Of a stretch of DNA of 64,000 nucleotides, positions 51,530-60,898 are shown piece after piece. Under the pieces are notes generated by a model. The model was given only the letters and a program-made list of their open reading frames with translations. It ran no database searches and had not been told where the DNA came from. Every line of letters begins with the position of its first letter. The stretch's first letter is position 1. The DNA comes from Dehalococcoidia bacterium (GTDB lineage: Bacteria > Chloroflexota > Dehalococcoidia > DSTF01 > WHTK01): positions 122,093 to 186,092 of the forward strand of contig WHTK01000003.1 in NCBI GenBank assembly GCA_009377745.1. The letters are read 5' to 3'. The position numbers and the translations under genes were made by a program.

Positions 51530-52978
51530 GTGTCTCTGAGCCTGCGCTGGTGGGCCCTCTGGATCGCGATCCTCGGCGCGCCGTTGGCCTTCTTCCTCAC
51601 CATGCTCGCCGTGCCCGAATGGGACCGCAGCTTTGGCACCTCCAACTTCCACTTTTACGTCGTTTCCGGTACTGCCCTCGCCGCCGCAATTGCCTGCGCC
51701 GTCATCGTCAGCCTCACTGAGTCCTTGCGTGAGACCCGGCTCGTCTTCCTCGGCCTCGCTTTCCTCAGCATCGCCGCCATCTTCGCCGTCCACGGGCTCG
51801 GCACCCCCGGCCACATCCATGAGGTCGCTACCGCGCCTATGCGCGCCAGCAGCTGGGTGAGCGTCTTCGCCGGCGCTCTCTTCTGCGCCCTCAGCGTAGT
51901 TACCCTGCCCAGCGGCGCCGAGGACTGGCTTAAGCGCTACGGCGGCATCGTCTTCAGCTTCGCCGCCCTCGCTCTCGGCGTCTACGTCGGCCTCTCGACC
52001 GCCATGGACGAATGGCTAAACTGGCTACCGATCGAGGACCGGGCGCTCCAGCTCGGCATGACCGCGGTTACGCTGAGCCTGCTGGCCTTCGGCGCCTGGC
52101 GCTACTTCCAGGCCTTCCTCTTCGCCCGCTTGCCATCGCAATGGGTGATGGTCTGTGTCCTCGTCCTGCTCATGGAAGTGCAGGTCTCCCTCACCTGGGG
52201 CCGCTACTGGCAGGCCAGTTGGTGGCTTTACCACGGGACCTACGGCGCCGCCTTCCTCGTCCTTTTCGCCGGCTGGTATGTCGAAGCTAGACGCGCCGGC
52301 AGCCTCCGCGTCATCGCCGAAGCGCTGTCCATGCGCGATGCCATGGCTCAGCTCAATCGCGGCTACTCCCAGCCGATCAGCGACCTCGTCGATGCCATCG
52401 AGTGGAAGGATATCTACACCCTGGGCCACGTCCGCCGCGTCGCCAGCTACGCCGTGATGACCGGCAAGGAGCTGGGCATGTCGCCGCTGGAGCTGCGCGC
52501 CCTGGCGCTCGCGGCCCAGATGCACGATGTCGGCAAGCTCGGCGTCCCGGACCGCATCCTCACCAAGGCCGGCCAGCTAACGCCGGAGGAATTCGACATA
52601 ATCCGCCAGCACGCCTTCCGTGGCTACGAGATCGCCATGGGCGTCCCCGCCCTCCATGCAGCCGTCGATGGCATCCGCTACCACCACGAGCGCTTCGATG
52701 GCGCCGGCTACCCCGAGGGCCTCATCGGCGAGACGATCCCTCTCCAGGCGCGCATCGTCGCCGTCGCCGACGCCTTCGACGCCATGACCTCAGGCCGCGT
52801 CTATCAGCCCGCAGTCAGCAACGGCGCCGCAATCGCTGAGCTGGAGCAGTGCGCCGGCTCCCACTTCGACCCGCGCTGCGTCCACGCCTTCAGCCGCGTC
52901 ATCTCCCGCCTCGGCGATGTGTCCGAGGATCACCACGCCGCCCTGGCGCACGACCACAGCCACGGCCTCGCCGCCTGA
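51530..52978 (+). CDS. Membrane HD-GYP domain protein, putative cyclic-di-GMP phosphodiesterase
   Basis: 482 residues. Seven or eight membrane helices (residues 7-255, a sensor-like module) are followed by a cytoplasmic HD-GYP domain. This has HVRRVASYA, the HD pair in AAQMHDVGKLGVPDRIL, HAFRGYEIA, and the GYP loop HHERFDGAGYPEGLIGETIPLQARIVAVADAFDAMTS (abridged here). The domain hydrolyses c-di-GMP in known members. A His-rich tail (HHAALAHDHSHG) ends the protein. GTG start. No GGDEF partner is in the window. Confidence 0.9.
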   Translation: MSLSLRWWALWIAILGAPLAFFLTMLAVPEWDRSFGTSNFHFYVVSGTALAAAIACAVIVSLTESLRETRLVFLGLAFLSIAAIFAVHGLGTPGHIHEVATAPMRASSWVSVFAGALFCALSVVTLPSGAEDWLKRYGGIVFSFAALALGVYVGLSTAMDEWLNWLPIEDRALQLGMTAVTLSLLAFGAWRYFQAFLFARLPSQWVMVCVLVLLMEVQVSLTWGRYWQASWWLYHGTYGAAFLVLFAGWYVEARRAGSLRVIAEALSMRDAMAQLNRGYSQPISDLVDAIEWKDIYTLGHVRRVASYAVMTGKELGMSPLELRALALAAQMHDVGKLGVPDRILTKAGQLTPEEFDIIRQHAFRGYEIAMGVPALHAAVDGIRYHHERFDGAGYPEGLIGETIPLQARIVAVADAFDAMTSGRVYQPAVSNGAAIAELEQCAGSHFDPRCVHAFSRVISRLGDVSEDHHAALAHDHSHGLAA

Positions 52979-52990
52979 TCCACCCGGTAG

Positions 52991-53395
52991 TGTAGCGGCG
53001 ACCTTTACGGTCGCCAGGGGTTGCAAGGGGCGAAAGCCCATGCACGGAAACCCCTGCGCCTTCATCAGCCGGCGTCTGGGCTGACAAGCCCTCGTTGGCC
53101 AGAGCGCCCAGCCCAACCGCAATCCCGGACAAGTCCCGGCCTTAAGGCCCCTCCCGCAACTCCACCACCGGCCACGCAATCTCGACGTAAGCGACATTGG
53201 CGTTCGTCTAATCTTTGAAGTCCTGTAGCGGCGACCTTTACGGTCGCCAGGGTTGCAAGGGGCGAAAGCCCATGCACGAAACCCCTGCGCCTTCATCAGC
53301 CGGCGTCTGGGCTGACAAGCCCTCGCGGGCGAGAGCGCCCAGCCCAACGCAATCCCGGACAAGTCCTGGCCTAAGGCCCCTCCCGCAACTCCACC
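52991..53395. repeat. 233-bp tandem duplication including the 3' end of the lysyl-oxidase-like gene
   Basis: The block TGTAGCGGCGACCTTTACGG onward starts at 52991 and again at 53224. Each includes a palindrome (GGCGACC..GGTCGCC), a GCCGGCGTCTGGGC segment and then the last codons of the minus-strand gene. The two copies differ at scattered bases. Confidence 0.85.
53141..53210 (-). pseudogene. Duplicated 3' fragment of the lysyl-oxidase-like gene
   Basis: On the minus strand this reads NANVAYVEIAWPVVELREGP then a stop, a near copy of the C-terminus of the intact gene at 53371-54183. It has no start and is not expected to be translated. Confidence 0.8.
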
Positions 53396-54183
53396 ACCGG
53401 CCACGCGATCTCGATATAAGCGACATTGGCGTTGTTCGTCTCATCCAGCTCCAGCAACCGGTCATCCGGGTCGGCGATCATCCGCAGCGCATAGCGCCCG
53501 TCGGCGATGTCGCTGACGTCCAGCGCTTGGCCCGGCACCGGCGCGTCGTACGTGTCCCCCCAGCCTACCGATATGCCCTGCGCCTCATTGCCGCACTCCG
53601 AAAATGCCGCTGCCTTCGCCGCGGCCGGCTCTATGGTCTCCGTATCGAAGATGCAAAACGTCAGCTTGCCGCTCGTCACCAGGCGTTGCTCAAGCCTGCC
53701 TCCCGGCGCATAGGACCACAGCTCGAACTCCATAAAGTCCTCGAAGTGCCAATGCTCGTGGGTCGGATGCAGAATAAAGTTGCCCACCTGACGGGCCGAA
53801 ATGCCGCCATCGATTCGGGCGATGCGCTGCGTCACCACCGTCCGTCCCGCGGAGTCCGGTTGTCCCAGCAAGTCGAGTGGCCCCTGGCCGAGGTTGACGA
53901 TTGTCGTCCCGAAGCGTAGCTCGCGCCCGCCCTCCAGCGTCGATTGGAGCGACAGCTTGAAGGGCGGCAGCGTCTGCAGGTCGGGGGCCAGCAGGTTGCG
54001 GTCGATGGCCGGCGTTGGCGTCGCGATAGGCCCGTCCGGGTCGGCGCCGCCCTGACCAGGTTCGGGCAGGCCGCCGGAGCAGGCGGCCGCCGAGAAGAGG
54101 ATCAATCCCAGGACGATTAAGATTGGGCCACGCAGTGCAGGTCTCCGAGGGTGCGCGTTGACACCTCTCAGCAAACCAGACAC
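53371..54183 (-). CDS. Lysyl-oxidase-like copper lipoprotein
   Basis: 270 residues. Signal peptide with lipobox SAAAC near residue 35, then a Pro/Thr linker. The core has the lysyl oxidase motif HPTHEHWHFEDFMEFEL (the His cluster binds copper), then Cys-containing FCIFDTE, and GISVGWGDTYD, which holds the Tyr region that yields the quinone cofactor in the eukaryotic enzyme. The end DRLLELDETNNANVAYIEI is typical of the family. It probably acts outside the cell on surface or matrix amines. GTG start. Its 3' end is duplicated downstream. Confidence 0.85.
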   Translation of the reverse strand: MSGLLRGVNAHPRRPALRGPILIVLGLILFSAAACSGGLPEPGQGGADPDGPIATPTPAIDRNLLAPDLQTLPPFKLSLQSTLEGGRELRFGTTIVNLGQGPLDLLGQPDSAGRTVVTQRIARIDGGISARQVGNFILHPTHEHWHFEDFMEFELWSYAPGGRLEQRLVTSGKLTFCIFDTETIEPAAAKAAAFSECGNEAQGISVGWGDTYDAPVPGQALDVSDIADGRYALRMIADPDDRLLELDETNNANVAYIEIAWPVVELREGP

Positions 54184-54254
54184 GCCTCTGGCTCAGGACT
54201 ACGAAACGCCCTGTCGCCAATGCACCATCGTTACAGAGAAAAGTCAGGCCCGTA

Positions 54255-54683
54255 TCAACTCGCCTGGAGCTCTACTTCCGTGACCTCACCCAGCTGGATC
54301 GAGAATGCCCGCACCACCGGCGCCTCGCGGTCCTTCAGCGACACCAGCACGTAGTAGGCGCCGGGAAACAGGTCGCTCGGCGGGTCACCCGGCCACTGCG
54401 CCAGGCGTATGTCGGTCGGCGATGGGTAGGCCTCGCTGGCGACGTGCGAGTGGTAGATCACCAGCACGTCCCAGCCGTTGTCGTCGATCTCGCGGCTCAC
54501 CCGCAGCAGGTCGCTCGGGTCGATGTTGTAGCGGAACGGCGAATGCTCGGCGTTGACGGTGCGATAGAGCTTCATCGCCATCCCGCCGCGCCCGGCGATG
54601 ATCCCGCAGGCCTCGTTCGGCAGCTCGTCCAGCGCCTGCTCCACCATCTCATCGATCATCGCCCGGGGCAGCTTCAAGCTCAT
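54255..54683 (-). CDS. mec: Mec-like JAMM/MPN+ metalloprotease
   Basis: 142 residues. The JAMM zinc site is complete: Glu24 in LPNEACGIIAG, His78 and His80 in VIYHSH, Ser88 and Asp91 in AYPSPTD (HxHx7SxxD). The sequence tracks mycobacterial Mec (EACG, NAE, HSH..EAYPS.TD, YVLVS.KD). Mec hydrolyses the CysO-cysteine adduct, freeing cysteine. It lies about 3.5 kb from cysO-cysM on the opposite strand. It could also trim the tail after the carrier Gly-Gly, an inference. ATG with AGGATG upstream. Confidence 0.93.
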   Translation of the reverse strand: MSLKLPRAMIDEMVEQALDELPNEACGIIAGRGGMAMKLYRTVNAEHSPFRYNIDPSDLLRVSREIDDNGWDVLVIYHSHVASEAYPSPTDIRLAQWPGDPPSDLFPGAYYVLVSLKDREAPVVRAFSIQLGEVTEVELQAS

Positions 54684-54702
54684 TCGCTCATCCTAATCCA
54701 CC

Positions 54703-55345
54703 CCTGCCATGCGAGCCATGGGCCACGGCCAGCCCCTGGCACTCCGTGGCAATCAGAAATCTAGCGCTCCGCCGGCGAATCCCCATCCGCCACTGAACGC
54801 TCAACTGTCATTGCGAGCCATCGCCCTCAGGCGAGGCGTGGCAACCCTTGATCGTCCGTCCGTCGCAGCCGCTTCATGCAAGCCACGCTTCCCACTTCTG
54901 TCATTCCGAGGCATCGAGGAATCTACGCCACGTTTGCGGACACGGCTCCATCTCGCCAACCAACCTTCATCGTCGTTGCAAGCCATCACCCGCGGGCGAG
55001 GCGTGGCAACCCTTGATCGTCCGTCCGCGAATCACGTCCATCCGCCATCTTCATCGTCGTTGCCAGGTGAGGCGTGGCAACCTCTGCTCGTCCGTCCGCC
55101 GCAGCCGCTTCATGCAAAGCCACGCTTCCCACTTCTGTCATTCCGAGGCATCGAGGAATCTACACCCCAACCGCGAATCGGCCCCATCCGCCACTGAACG
55201 CCTCAACTGTCATTGCGAGCCATCACCCGCGGGCGAGGCGTGGCAACCTTTGATCGTCCGTCCGCGAATCACGTCCATCTCGCCAACAACCTTGATCGTC
55301 ATTGCGAGCCATCGCCCGCGGGCAAGGCGTGGCAACCCTTGATCG
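54703..55345. repeat. Dense family A cluster with an about 237-bp duplicated unit
   Basis: Six or more family A copies (near 54703, 54808, 54975, 55045, 55208 and 55297). An 80-bp segment with CCGCAGCCGCTTCATGCAA and CATTCCGAGGCATCGAGGAA occurs at about 54848 and 55085, and GTCCGTCCGCGAATCACGTC occurs at about 55018 and 55256. The 54684-55402 gap holds no gene. Confidence 0.8.
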
Positions 55346-55402
55346 TCCGTCCGCGTGACAAGGCTCGATCATGCCGGCGCACTTAATCCAACCTCCAACC
55401 CC

Positions 55403-55786
55403 TCAGCGCTCCCACTCCCTCACCTCGCCGTCGTCAAAACACGCGCTCGGGTTCAGCCGCATCTGCAGGAACTTGCTGCTCGCCGGCAAGACGATCGCGT
55501 GCTGAGCCCAGTGCTCCCGCTCCGCCTCCGGCAGGCCCAGCAGCGCTGCCCACGTGGCGTGAACGGCGTCCTCCTCCGGCGCGATGCCGAAGTCCAGCGA
55601 CCACTCCCGGCTCCTACTCAGCCGCCCGACCGTATCGGTCCGGATCAGCGAGTAGCCCGCCAACCCGCGATAGCGGTCCAGCACCGCCACCTCGAAGTGC
55701 AGCATCAGGTTGGCCGCGTCGTCGCCGGCGAGCGCCCGCCGGAGGACGGCCCGGTAGACGCTGGTAGTCAGCTCGTCCTGAGACAC
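55403..55786 (-). CDS. Hypothetical protein downstream of the sulfurtransferase
   Basis: 127 residues, cytoplasmic, no recognised family. Features: DELTTSVYRAVLRRALAGDD at the start, a LMLHFEVAVLDRYRGLAGYSLIRT segment in the middle, and a Trp-containing acidic end. GTG start 6 nt after the sulfurtransferase stop, so probably co-transcribed and co-regulated. Three-frame comparison makes this the best coding frame. Confidence 0.65.
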   Translation of the reverse strand: MSQDELTTSVYRAVLRRALAGDDAANLMLHFEVAVLDRYRGLAGYSLIRTDTVGRLSRSREWSLDFGIAPEEDAVHATWAALLGLPEAEREHWAQHAIVLPASSKFLQMRLNPSACFDDGEVREWER

Positions 55787-55792
55787 GCGGCC

Positions 55793-56638
55793 TTAAGCCT
55801 GGGGCGCGGCCTTCTCCACCGGCACGTCCACCATGCTGCCCCACTCCGTCCAGGAGCCGTCGTAGTTGCGCACCTTGGGGTAGTCCAGCAGGTGCTTCAG
55901 CGCGAACCACGTGTGCGAAGACCGCTCGCCGATGCGGCAATAAGCGATGACGTCCTTTTCGGCAGTCACACCCTTGCCGCCGTAGAGCGCCTTCAGCTCC
56001 TCCGCTGACTTGAAGGTCCCGTCTTCCTTCACCGCCTGCCCCCACGGCACGTTGGCGGCGCCGGGGATGTGGCCCATGCGCTGCGCCGTCTCAGGCAGTC
56101 CGGGAGGCGCCATGATCTCGCCGTTGTACTCGGCCGGCGACCGCACGTCGACCATCGCGCCGCCCTGCTGCCCCAGCGCATCGATAACCTGGTCGCGCTT
56201 GGCCCGCAAATCCAGGTTAGGCTCGGCCGCCCGATAGCTGGTCGCCGGGCGCGATGGCGCGTCGGTCGTGGTCGGGCGCTGCTCCTCGACCCACTTCTTG
56301 CGGCCGCCGTCCATCAGCTTCAGGTTCTTGTGGCCGTACATCTCCAGCACCCAGTAGGCGTAAGCGGCGAACCAGTTGTTGTTATCGCCGTACAGCACGA
56401 TCGTGTCGTCGTTACTGACGCCGGCCTCGCTCAGCAGCTTCTCCAGGTCCGCCTTCGTGATGATGTCGCGCCGCACCTGGTCCTGGAGCTGGCTCGTCCA
56501 GTTCAGGCCGGTTGCGCCCGGCGCGTGGCCCTCCCCGTAGGCGTTGGTATCAACGTCCACTTCGAGGAGCTTCACATTCGAGTCGTTGAGGTGGTCTGCC
56601 ACCCACTGAGTAGAAACGAGGACGTCTTCCGCTGCCAT
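55793..56638 (-). CDS. sseA: Thiosulfate sulfurtransferase (tandem rhodanese)
   Basis: About 281 residues with two rhodanese domains. The first (residues 5-115) is catalytically silent; the second holds the active-site loop AYCRIGERSSHTWFAL, with Cys at about residue 233. It moves sulfane sulfur from thiosulfate or a similar donor to an acceptor. Because the nearby UBL-E1 lacks its own rhodanese domain, this protein is a candidate sulfur donor for carrier thiocarboxylation. ATG 56638 has AGGAGA 6 nt upstream; a longer start is less likely. Confidence 0.93.
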   Translation of the reverse strand: MAAEDVLVSTQWVADHLNDSNVKLLEVDVDTNAYGEGHAPGATGLNWTSQLQDQVRRDIITKADLEKLLSEAGVSNDDTIVLYGDNNNWFAAYAYWVLEMYGHKNLKLMDGGRKKWVEEQRPTTTDAPSRPATSYRAAEPNLDLRAKRDQVIDALGQQGGAMVDVRSPAEYNGEIMAPPGLPETAQRMGHIPGAANVPWGQAVKEDGTFKSAEELKALYGGKGVTAEKDVIAYCRIGERSSHTWFALKHLLDYPKVRNYDGSWTEWGSMVDVPVEKAAPQA

Positions 56639-56770
56639 GTCTATCTCCTGACTGACTGCATGCATTCGTGCCTATTTGCGGGCCTCCAGGTTATCAGCAA
56701 CGGCAACGGAGTTAAACGGCCCCACGTTAGCCGGACGTTAAGCTGAACCGCCGAGGGACCACCACCTCAC

Positions 56771-56798
56771 GTAGGGGCGCAAGGCCGTGCGCCCCTAC
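56771..56798. repeat. Perfect 11-bp palindrome
   Basis: GTAGGGGCGCA, 6-nt loop, TGCGCCCCTAC. Related to family F in its first bases; it could also form a terminator-like hairpin but has no T-tract. Confidence 0.6.
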
Positions 56799-56903
56799 GA
56801 CCCTCTAACCTTCAACTCCCACTCCCCTCCCCCGTCCCTAGCGCCCCTACCCTCCGACGCGGGATAATTGCTCCCACACCCTCGTCATCAGATCGGAGCC
56901 CCT

Positions 56904-59558
56904 ATGCCCATCAACATCGCCTTCGAAAAATACACCCTCAGCAACGGCCTCGATGTCGTCCTCCACCAGGACAAGTCCATCCCCATCGCCGCCGTCAACG
57001 TCTGGTACCACGTCGGCTCCCAGAACGAAGAGCCGGACCGCACCGGCTTCGCCCACCTCTTCGAGCACCTGATGTTCGAGGGCTCCAAGAACCACAACCA
57101 CGAATACTTCGGCCCCTTACAGGAGGTCGGCGCCAACATCAACGGCTCCACCTCAACCGACCGCACCAACTACTACGAGGACGTCCCGGCCGAGTACCTC
57201 GAGCTCGCCCTCTGGCTGGAGTCCGACCGCATGGGCTTCCTCCTCGATGCCCTCGACCCGGCTCGCTTCGAAAACCAGCGCGACGTGGTCAAGAACGAGC
57301 GCCGCCAGAGCTACGAGAACCGCCCCTACGGCCTCGCCGGCCAGGAGATCCGCAAGTCGCTCTTCCCGCCCAACCATCCCTACCACTGGCAGCCCATCGG
57401 CTCCCAGGAGCACCTCGACGCCGCCACCGTCGAGGACGTAAAGGACTTCTTCCGCCGTTTCTACGCCCCCAACAACGCCAGCCTCTCCATCGCCGGCGAT
57501 ATCGACTTCGACGAAGCGAAGCGTCTGGCCGAAAAGTACTTCGGCGACCTTCCTCCTGCGCCGCCCGTGCCCCGCATCCAGCGCTGGGTCCCTCAGCTCG
57601 ATAACGAGGTCCGTCTGGAGCTCGAAGATCGCGTCCAGCTCCAGCGCCTCTACCTCACCTGGGTCGCGCCGCCGCGCTTCGACCCCGACGAGGCCCCGCT
57701 CGATGTCCTCCTCTCCATCCTCGGCGAGGGACGCAGCTCCCGCCTCTACCGCTCCCTGATCTATGAGAAGCAGATCGCCCGCGATGTCGGCGCTTCCTAC
57801 GCTCCCATGGAGATCGCCGGCGAGATGCGCCTCGATGCCACCGTCGTCCCCGGCGGCAGCGTCGATGAGGTAGAGCGCGCCCTCTTCGCCGAGGTCGAGC
57901 GCATGCAGCGTGAGCCCGCCACCGAGGAGGAGATCCAGCGCGCCGTCAACCGCCTCGAAGCCCACTACGTCCGCCAGCTGGAGAGCGTCGGCGGCTTCGG
58001 CGGCAGGGCAGACCTGCTCAACTTCTTCAACGTCTTCACCGGCGACCCCGGCCGCCTCAACACGGACTTCGACCGCTACCTCAGCGTCACCGCCGAGGAC
58101 GTGATGCGCGTCGCCAACCAGTACCTAGGCTCCGGCCGCGTCCGCCTCGTCGTCTCACCCAAGGAGGAGGTCTCGACCGCTATCACGGAGGTCGACCGCA
58201 GCCAGCAGCCCTCCGCCGGCAGCCCTCGCGCCTTCCAGCCACCGGTGCCCCGGCGTCTGCGCCTGGCCAACGGCCTCGACCTGCTGGTCGTCAGCAAGCG
58301 CGAGGTCCCAACCGTCGCGGCCGGCGTCTACTTCCCCGGCGGCGCCGTCCTCGACCCCGATGGCAAGCCCGGCCTCGGCTCCTTCACCGGCCGCCTCATG
58401 ACCGAGGGCACCAAATCGCGCTCCAGCCTCCAGATCGCCGGCGAGAGCGACTTCATCGCCGCCCGCCCCAACATCGGCATCGACCGCGAGAACGTCATCG
58501 TCTCCACCGAAGCGCTGACCCGCCACTGGCCCCGCGCCCTCGACCTCCTCGCCGATGTCGTCGCCAACGCCACCTTCCCGGACAACGAGGTCGACCGCGT
58601 CCGCAAGGAGCGCCTGACCGACCTGCGCCGCATCCGTGACGACGCCAACGCCATGGCCGAGCGCGTTGCCAACGGCCTGCTCTACGGCCGCGAGACGCCT
58701 CACGGCCACCCGATCTCCGGTCGCGAGGCCGCCGTCGAAGCCTACGAGCGCACCGAGCTGGCCGACCATCACGACCGCAGCTTCCTGCGCGGCCGCCCCA
58801 CCTTCCTCGTCGTCGGCGACATTGACGCCGAGACCGTCCGTAACCAGCTCGAAGCGGCCTTCTCCACCTGGCGCGCCACCGACGCTGGCGATAGCGTCGT
58901 CTCGGCCGCCGCCGAGCGCTCCGCCACCACGATCTATCTGGTCGATAAGACCGGCGCCGCCCAGTCGGTCATTTCGGCCGCCCAGGTCACGGTGCCGCGC
59001 GTCCATCCGGACTACGCGCCGTTGGTCGTCATGCACATGGCCTTCGGCGGCCAGTTCACCGCCCGCCTCAACATGAACCTGCGCGAGGCCAAGGGCTACA
59101 GCTACGGCTACCGCTCCCGCTTCGATTGGCGCAAGTCGCTCTCCAACTTCGCCGTCGGCGGCTCCGTCCAGACCGCCGTCACCAGGGAGTCGGTCATCGA
59201 AACGCTAAAGGAGTACCGCGACCTGCGCACCGACCGTCCGATCACCGAAGACGAGTTCACCAAGGCCCAGCTCGGCCTCGTCCGTGGCTTCCCGCCCACC
59301 TTCGAGACACCCGGCCAGGTCCTGCGCCGCCTGCTCGACATCGTCCACTACGGCCTGCCGGACGACTACTTCAGCGGCCACGTCGAACGCTTGCAGGCCG
59401 TCACCCTCGACGGCATCCACCGCGTCTCCCAGGAGCACGTCGACCCCGCCGCGCTCAACATCGTCGTCGTCGGCGACCGCGCCGTTATCGAAGAACCCCT
59501 GCGCGAGCTCAACCTCCCCATCCTCCACCTCGACCACGAAGGCCTGCCCCTGGAGTAA
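56904..59558 (+). CDS. M16-family double-domain zinc peptidase
   Basis: 884 residues built of two M16 units. The first has the inverted zinc motif HLFEH (near residue 52) followed by the third ligand Glu in the ENQRDVVKNERRQ region; the second (from about residue 440, RLRLANGLDLLVV) lacks HxxEH and is the inactive partner. Layout as in pitrilysin/PqqL-like and processing-peptidase relatives. No signal peptide, so cytoplasmic or exported without one. ATG 56904 with GGAG upstream is chosen over TTG 56868. Confidence 0.93.
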   Translation: MPINIAFEKYTLSNGLDVVLHQDKSIPIAAVNVWYHVGSQNEEPDRTGFAHLFEHLMFEGSKNHNHEYFGPLQEVGANINGSTSTDRTNYYEDVPAEYLELALWLESDRMGFLLDALDPARFENQRDVVKNERRQSYENRPYGLAGQEIRKSLFPPNHPYHWQPIGSQEHLDAATVEDVKDFFRRFYAPNNASLSIAGDIDFDEAKRLAEKYFGDLPPAPPVPRIQRWVPQLDNEVRLELEDRVQLQRLYLTWVAPPRFDPDEAPLDVLLSILGEGRSSRLYRSLIYEKQIARDVGASYAPMEIAGEMRLDATVVPGGSVDEVERALFAEVERMQREPATEEEIQRAVNRLEAHYVRQLESVGGFGGRADLLNFFNVFTGDPGRLNTDFDRYLSVTAEDVMRVANQYLGSGRVRLVVSPKEEVSTAITEVDRSQQPSAGSPRAFQPPVPRRLRLANGLDLLVVSKREVPTVAAGVYFPGGAVLDPDGKPGLGSFTGRLMTEGTKSRSSLQIAGESDFIAARPNIGIDRENVIVSTEALTRHWPRALDLLADVVANATFPDNEVDRVRKERLTDLRRIRDDANAMAERVANGLLYGRETPHGHPISGREAAVEAYERTELADHHDRSFLRGRPTFLVVGDIDAETVRNQLEAAFSTWRATDAGDSVVSAAAERSATTIYLVDKTGAAQSVISAAQVTVPRVHPDYAPLVVMHMAFGGQFTARLNMNLREAKGYSYGYRSRFDWRKSLSNFAVGGSVQTAVTRESVIETLKEYRDLRTDRPITEDEFTKAQLGLVRGFPPTFETPGQVLRRLLDIVHYGLPDDYFSGHVERLQAVTLDGIHRVSQEHVDPAALNIVVVGDRAVIEEPLRELNLPILHLDHEGLPLE

Positions 59559-59606
59559 GCGAAGTGAAGCCCACCCCGAAGCCGCAGCCGCAGGCCCGGC
59601 CCTGAC

Positions 59607-60080
59607 GTAGGGACGCACCTTCAGGTCCGTCCGAAACGCGCCCGTCCGAATCCTCCGCCCCATCCGCGAAGACCACTCTCGCTGTCCTTGCGAGCTCGAT
59701 AAGGCGTTCCGGGTCCAGCCAAAGCGACCCGTCCGCGACGACCCACTCCCGCCTTGTCGTAGCGAGGGCGCCCAGCCCGAAGCAATCCCGGACCCAACGC
59801 CCGCCATCACCACCACGTCTGCGCAGCCCCAATCCCCGCCATTGCGAGCCATCGGCGCCAGCCGAGGCGCGGCAACCTTCGACGCCCGGCGGCCAAAATG
59901 CTGCTATCCGCCACCAAGCTCCTCCACCCCATCTTCCGAGCACCAAGCGAAGAATCTAAGCGTCCAAGACGTAGGGACGCACCTTCAGGTCCGTCCGAAA
60001 CGCGCCCGTCCGAGACCTACGCCCGTCCGCGAAGGCCACTCTCGTCTGCCCTTGCGAGGGCGCCCAGCCCGTTAAAAGGT
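59607..60080. repeat. Family F and A repeats
   Basis: Family F-like copies (GTAGGGACGCACCTTCAGGTCCGTCC) near 59607 and 59969 and a family A copy at 59838-59884. No gene was found between 59559 and 60271. Confidence 0.7.
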
Positions 60081-60271
60081 GCGTCTCATCCCGTCCAGCC
60101 TGTCCGCTGCGCTAGCAACGTCCTACGGCTAGCCTTACACTGCCCGGTAGCTCAAGTTAATGGAGCTGTAATCGTTAACTAACACTTGGCGTTTGCGTTC
60201 TGGAGATCAGAATCGTAGCCTTCATTCGAATACGTGCATAAGGGATACATCGACCCGCGGGCCCTCGCCGT

Positions 60272-60388
60272 GGTTCCAAACCTGCCGAGATCTATGTAGG
60301 AACTTACGAAGGCAAGAAATTGCGGGTGTATGTTGAGAGAGGAAGCAACCCCCTCAAGGTGACAACAGTGGCGTGGGAGGATGCTTGA
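60272..60388 (+). pseudogene. Remnant of a DUF4258-like gene
   Basis: This frame reads GSKPAEIYVGTYEGKKLRVY, then VERGSNPLKVTTVAWEDA and a stop. This is the C-terminal pattern of DUF4258 proteins. No start codon or N-terminal half is found upstream, where a stop lies in frame. It ends 2 nt before the DUF2283 gene, the usual partner of DUF4258, so the pair has probably lost the first gene's 5' part. Confidence 0.5.
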
Positions 60389-60390
60389 GT

Positions 60391-60639
60391 ATGCAGAAAG
60401 CATCAGTAACTTACGATCAGGAAGCCGACATTCTCTACGTGAGGTTGCTGGATAGTCCTGTGGCAAGCACGCATGCCATTGATGACCTCCGTCTCATCGA
60501 CTATTCCGAGGACCGTGCGGTGGTAGGCGTGGAGTTTCTTCAGGTGAGCGATGGGGTAGACCTTACAGACCTGCCACACCGTCCAAAGGTAGAACGCCTT
60601 ATTGACGAGAGCGGCTATCAGATCCGAATTCTCGCCTAA
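60391..60639 (+). CDS. DUF2283 family protein
   Basis: 82 residues: the DUF2283 pattern SVTYDQEADILYVRLLDSPV, then IDYSEDRAVVGVEFLQVSDGVDL. It is often found next to DUF4258 genes in a putative toxin-antitoxin-like pair; function unproven. ATG 60391 has GGGAGG 10 nt upstream inside the DUF4258 remnant. Lower GC than the surroundings. Confidence 0.85.
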   Translation: MQKASVTYDQEADILYVRLLDSPVASTHAIDDLRLIDYSEDRAVVGVEFLQVSDGVDLTDLPHRPKVERLIDESGYQIRILA

Positions 60640-60898
60640 ACTGCGGTCTTCGCTCAGCGCTTGCGAAAGCAAAGGAGCGAGGTTGCTTCCCAGCGACATC
60701 TCCCCCTACGAGCTCGCCTCACGAACCCCGTACCCTTGTCGTGATGACGCCACGACCCTTCTCGCCGTCAACCCAACGCCGGCCACCGCTGGCAAGGACA
60801 ATCAACGCAGCGGCCAAGGCAGTGGGGCGCAACGCCGCCCCCCGTCCAGATTCGGCGGACGCCACGGCCGGCAGAATTTTTTCCGATTAATCAGACAA

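Noticed and set aside
60141..60175. tRNA gene
   Set aside because: The acceptor and D-arm-like part is visible, but anticodon and T arms do not form, so it is at most a fragment.
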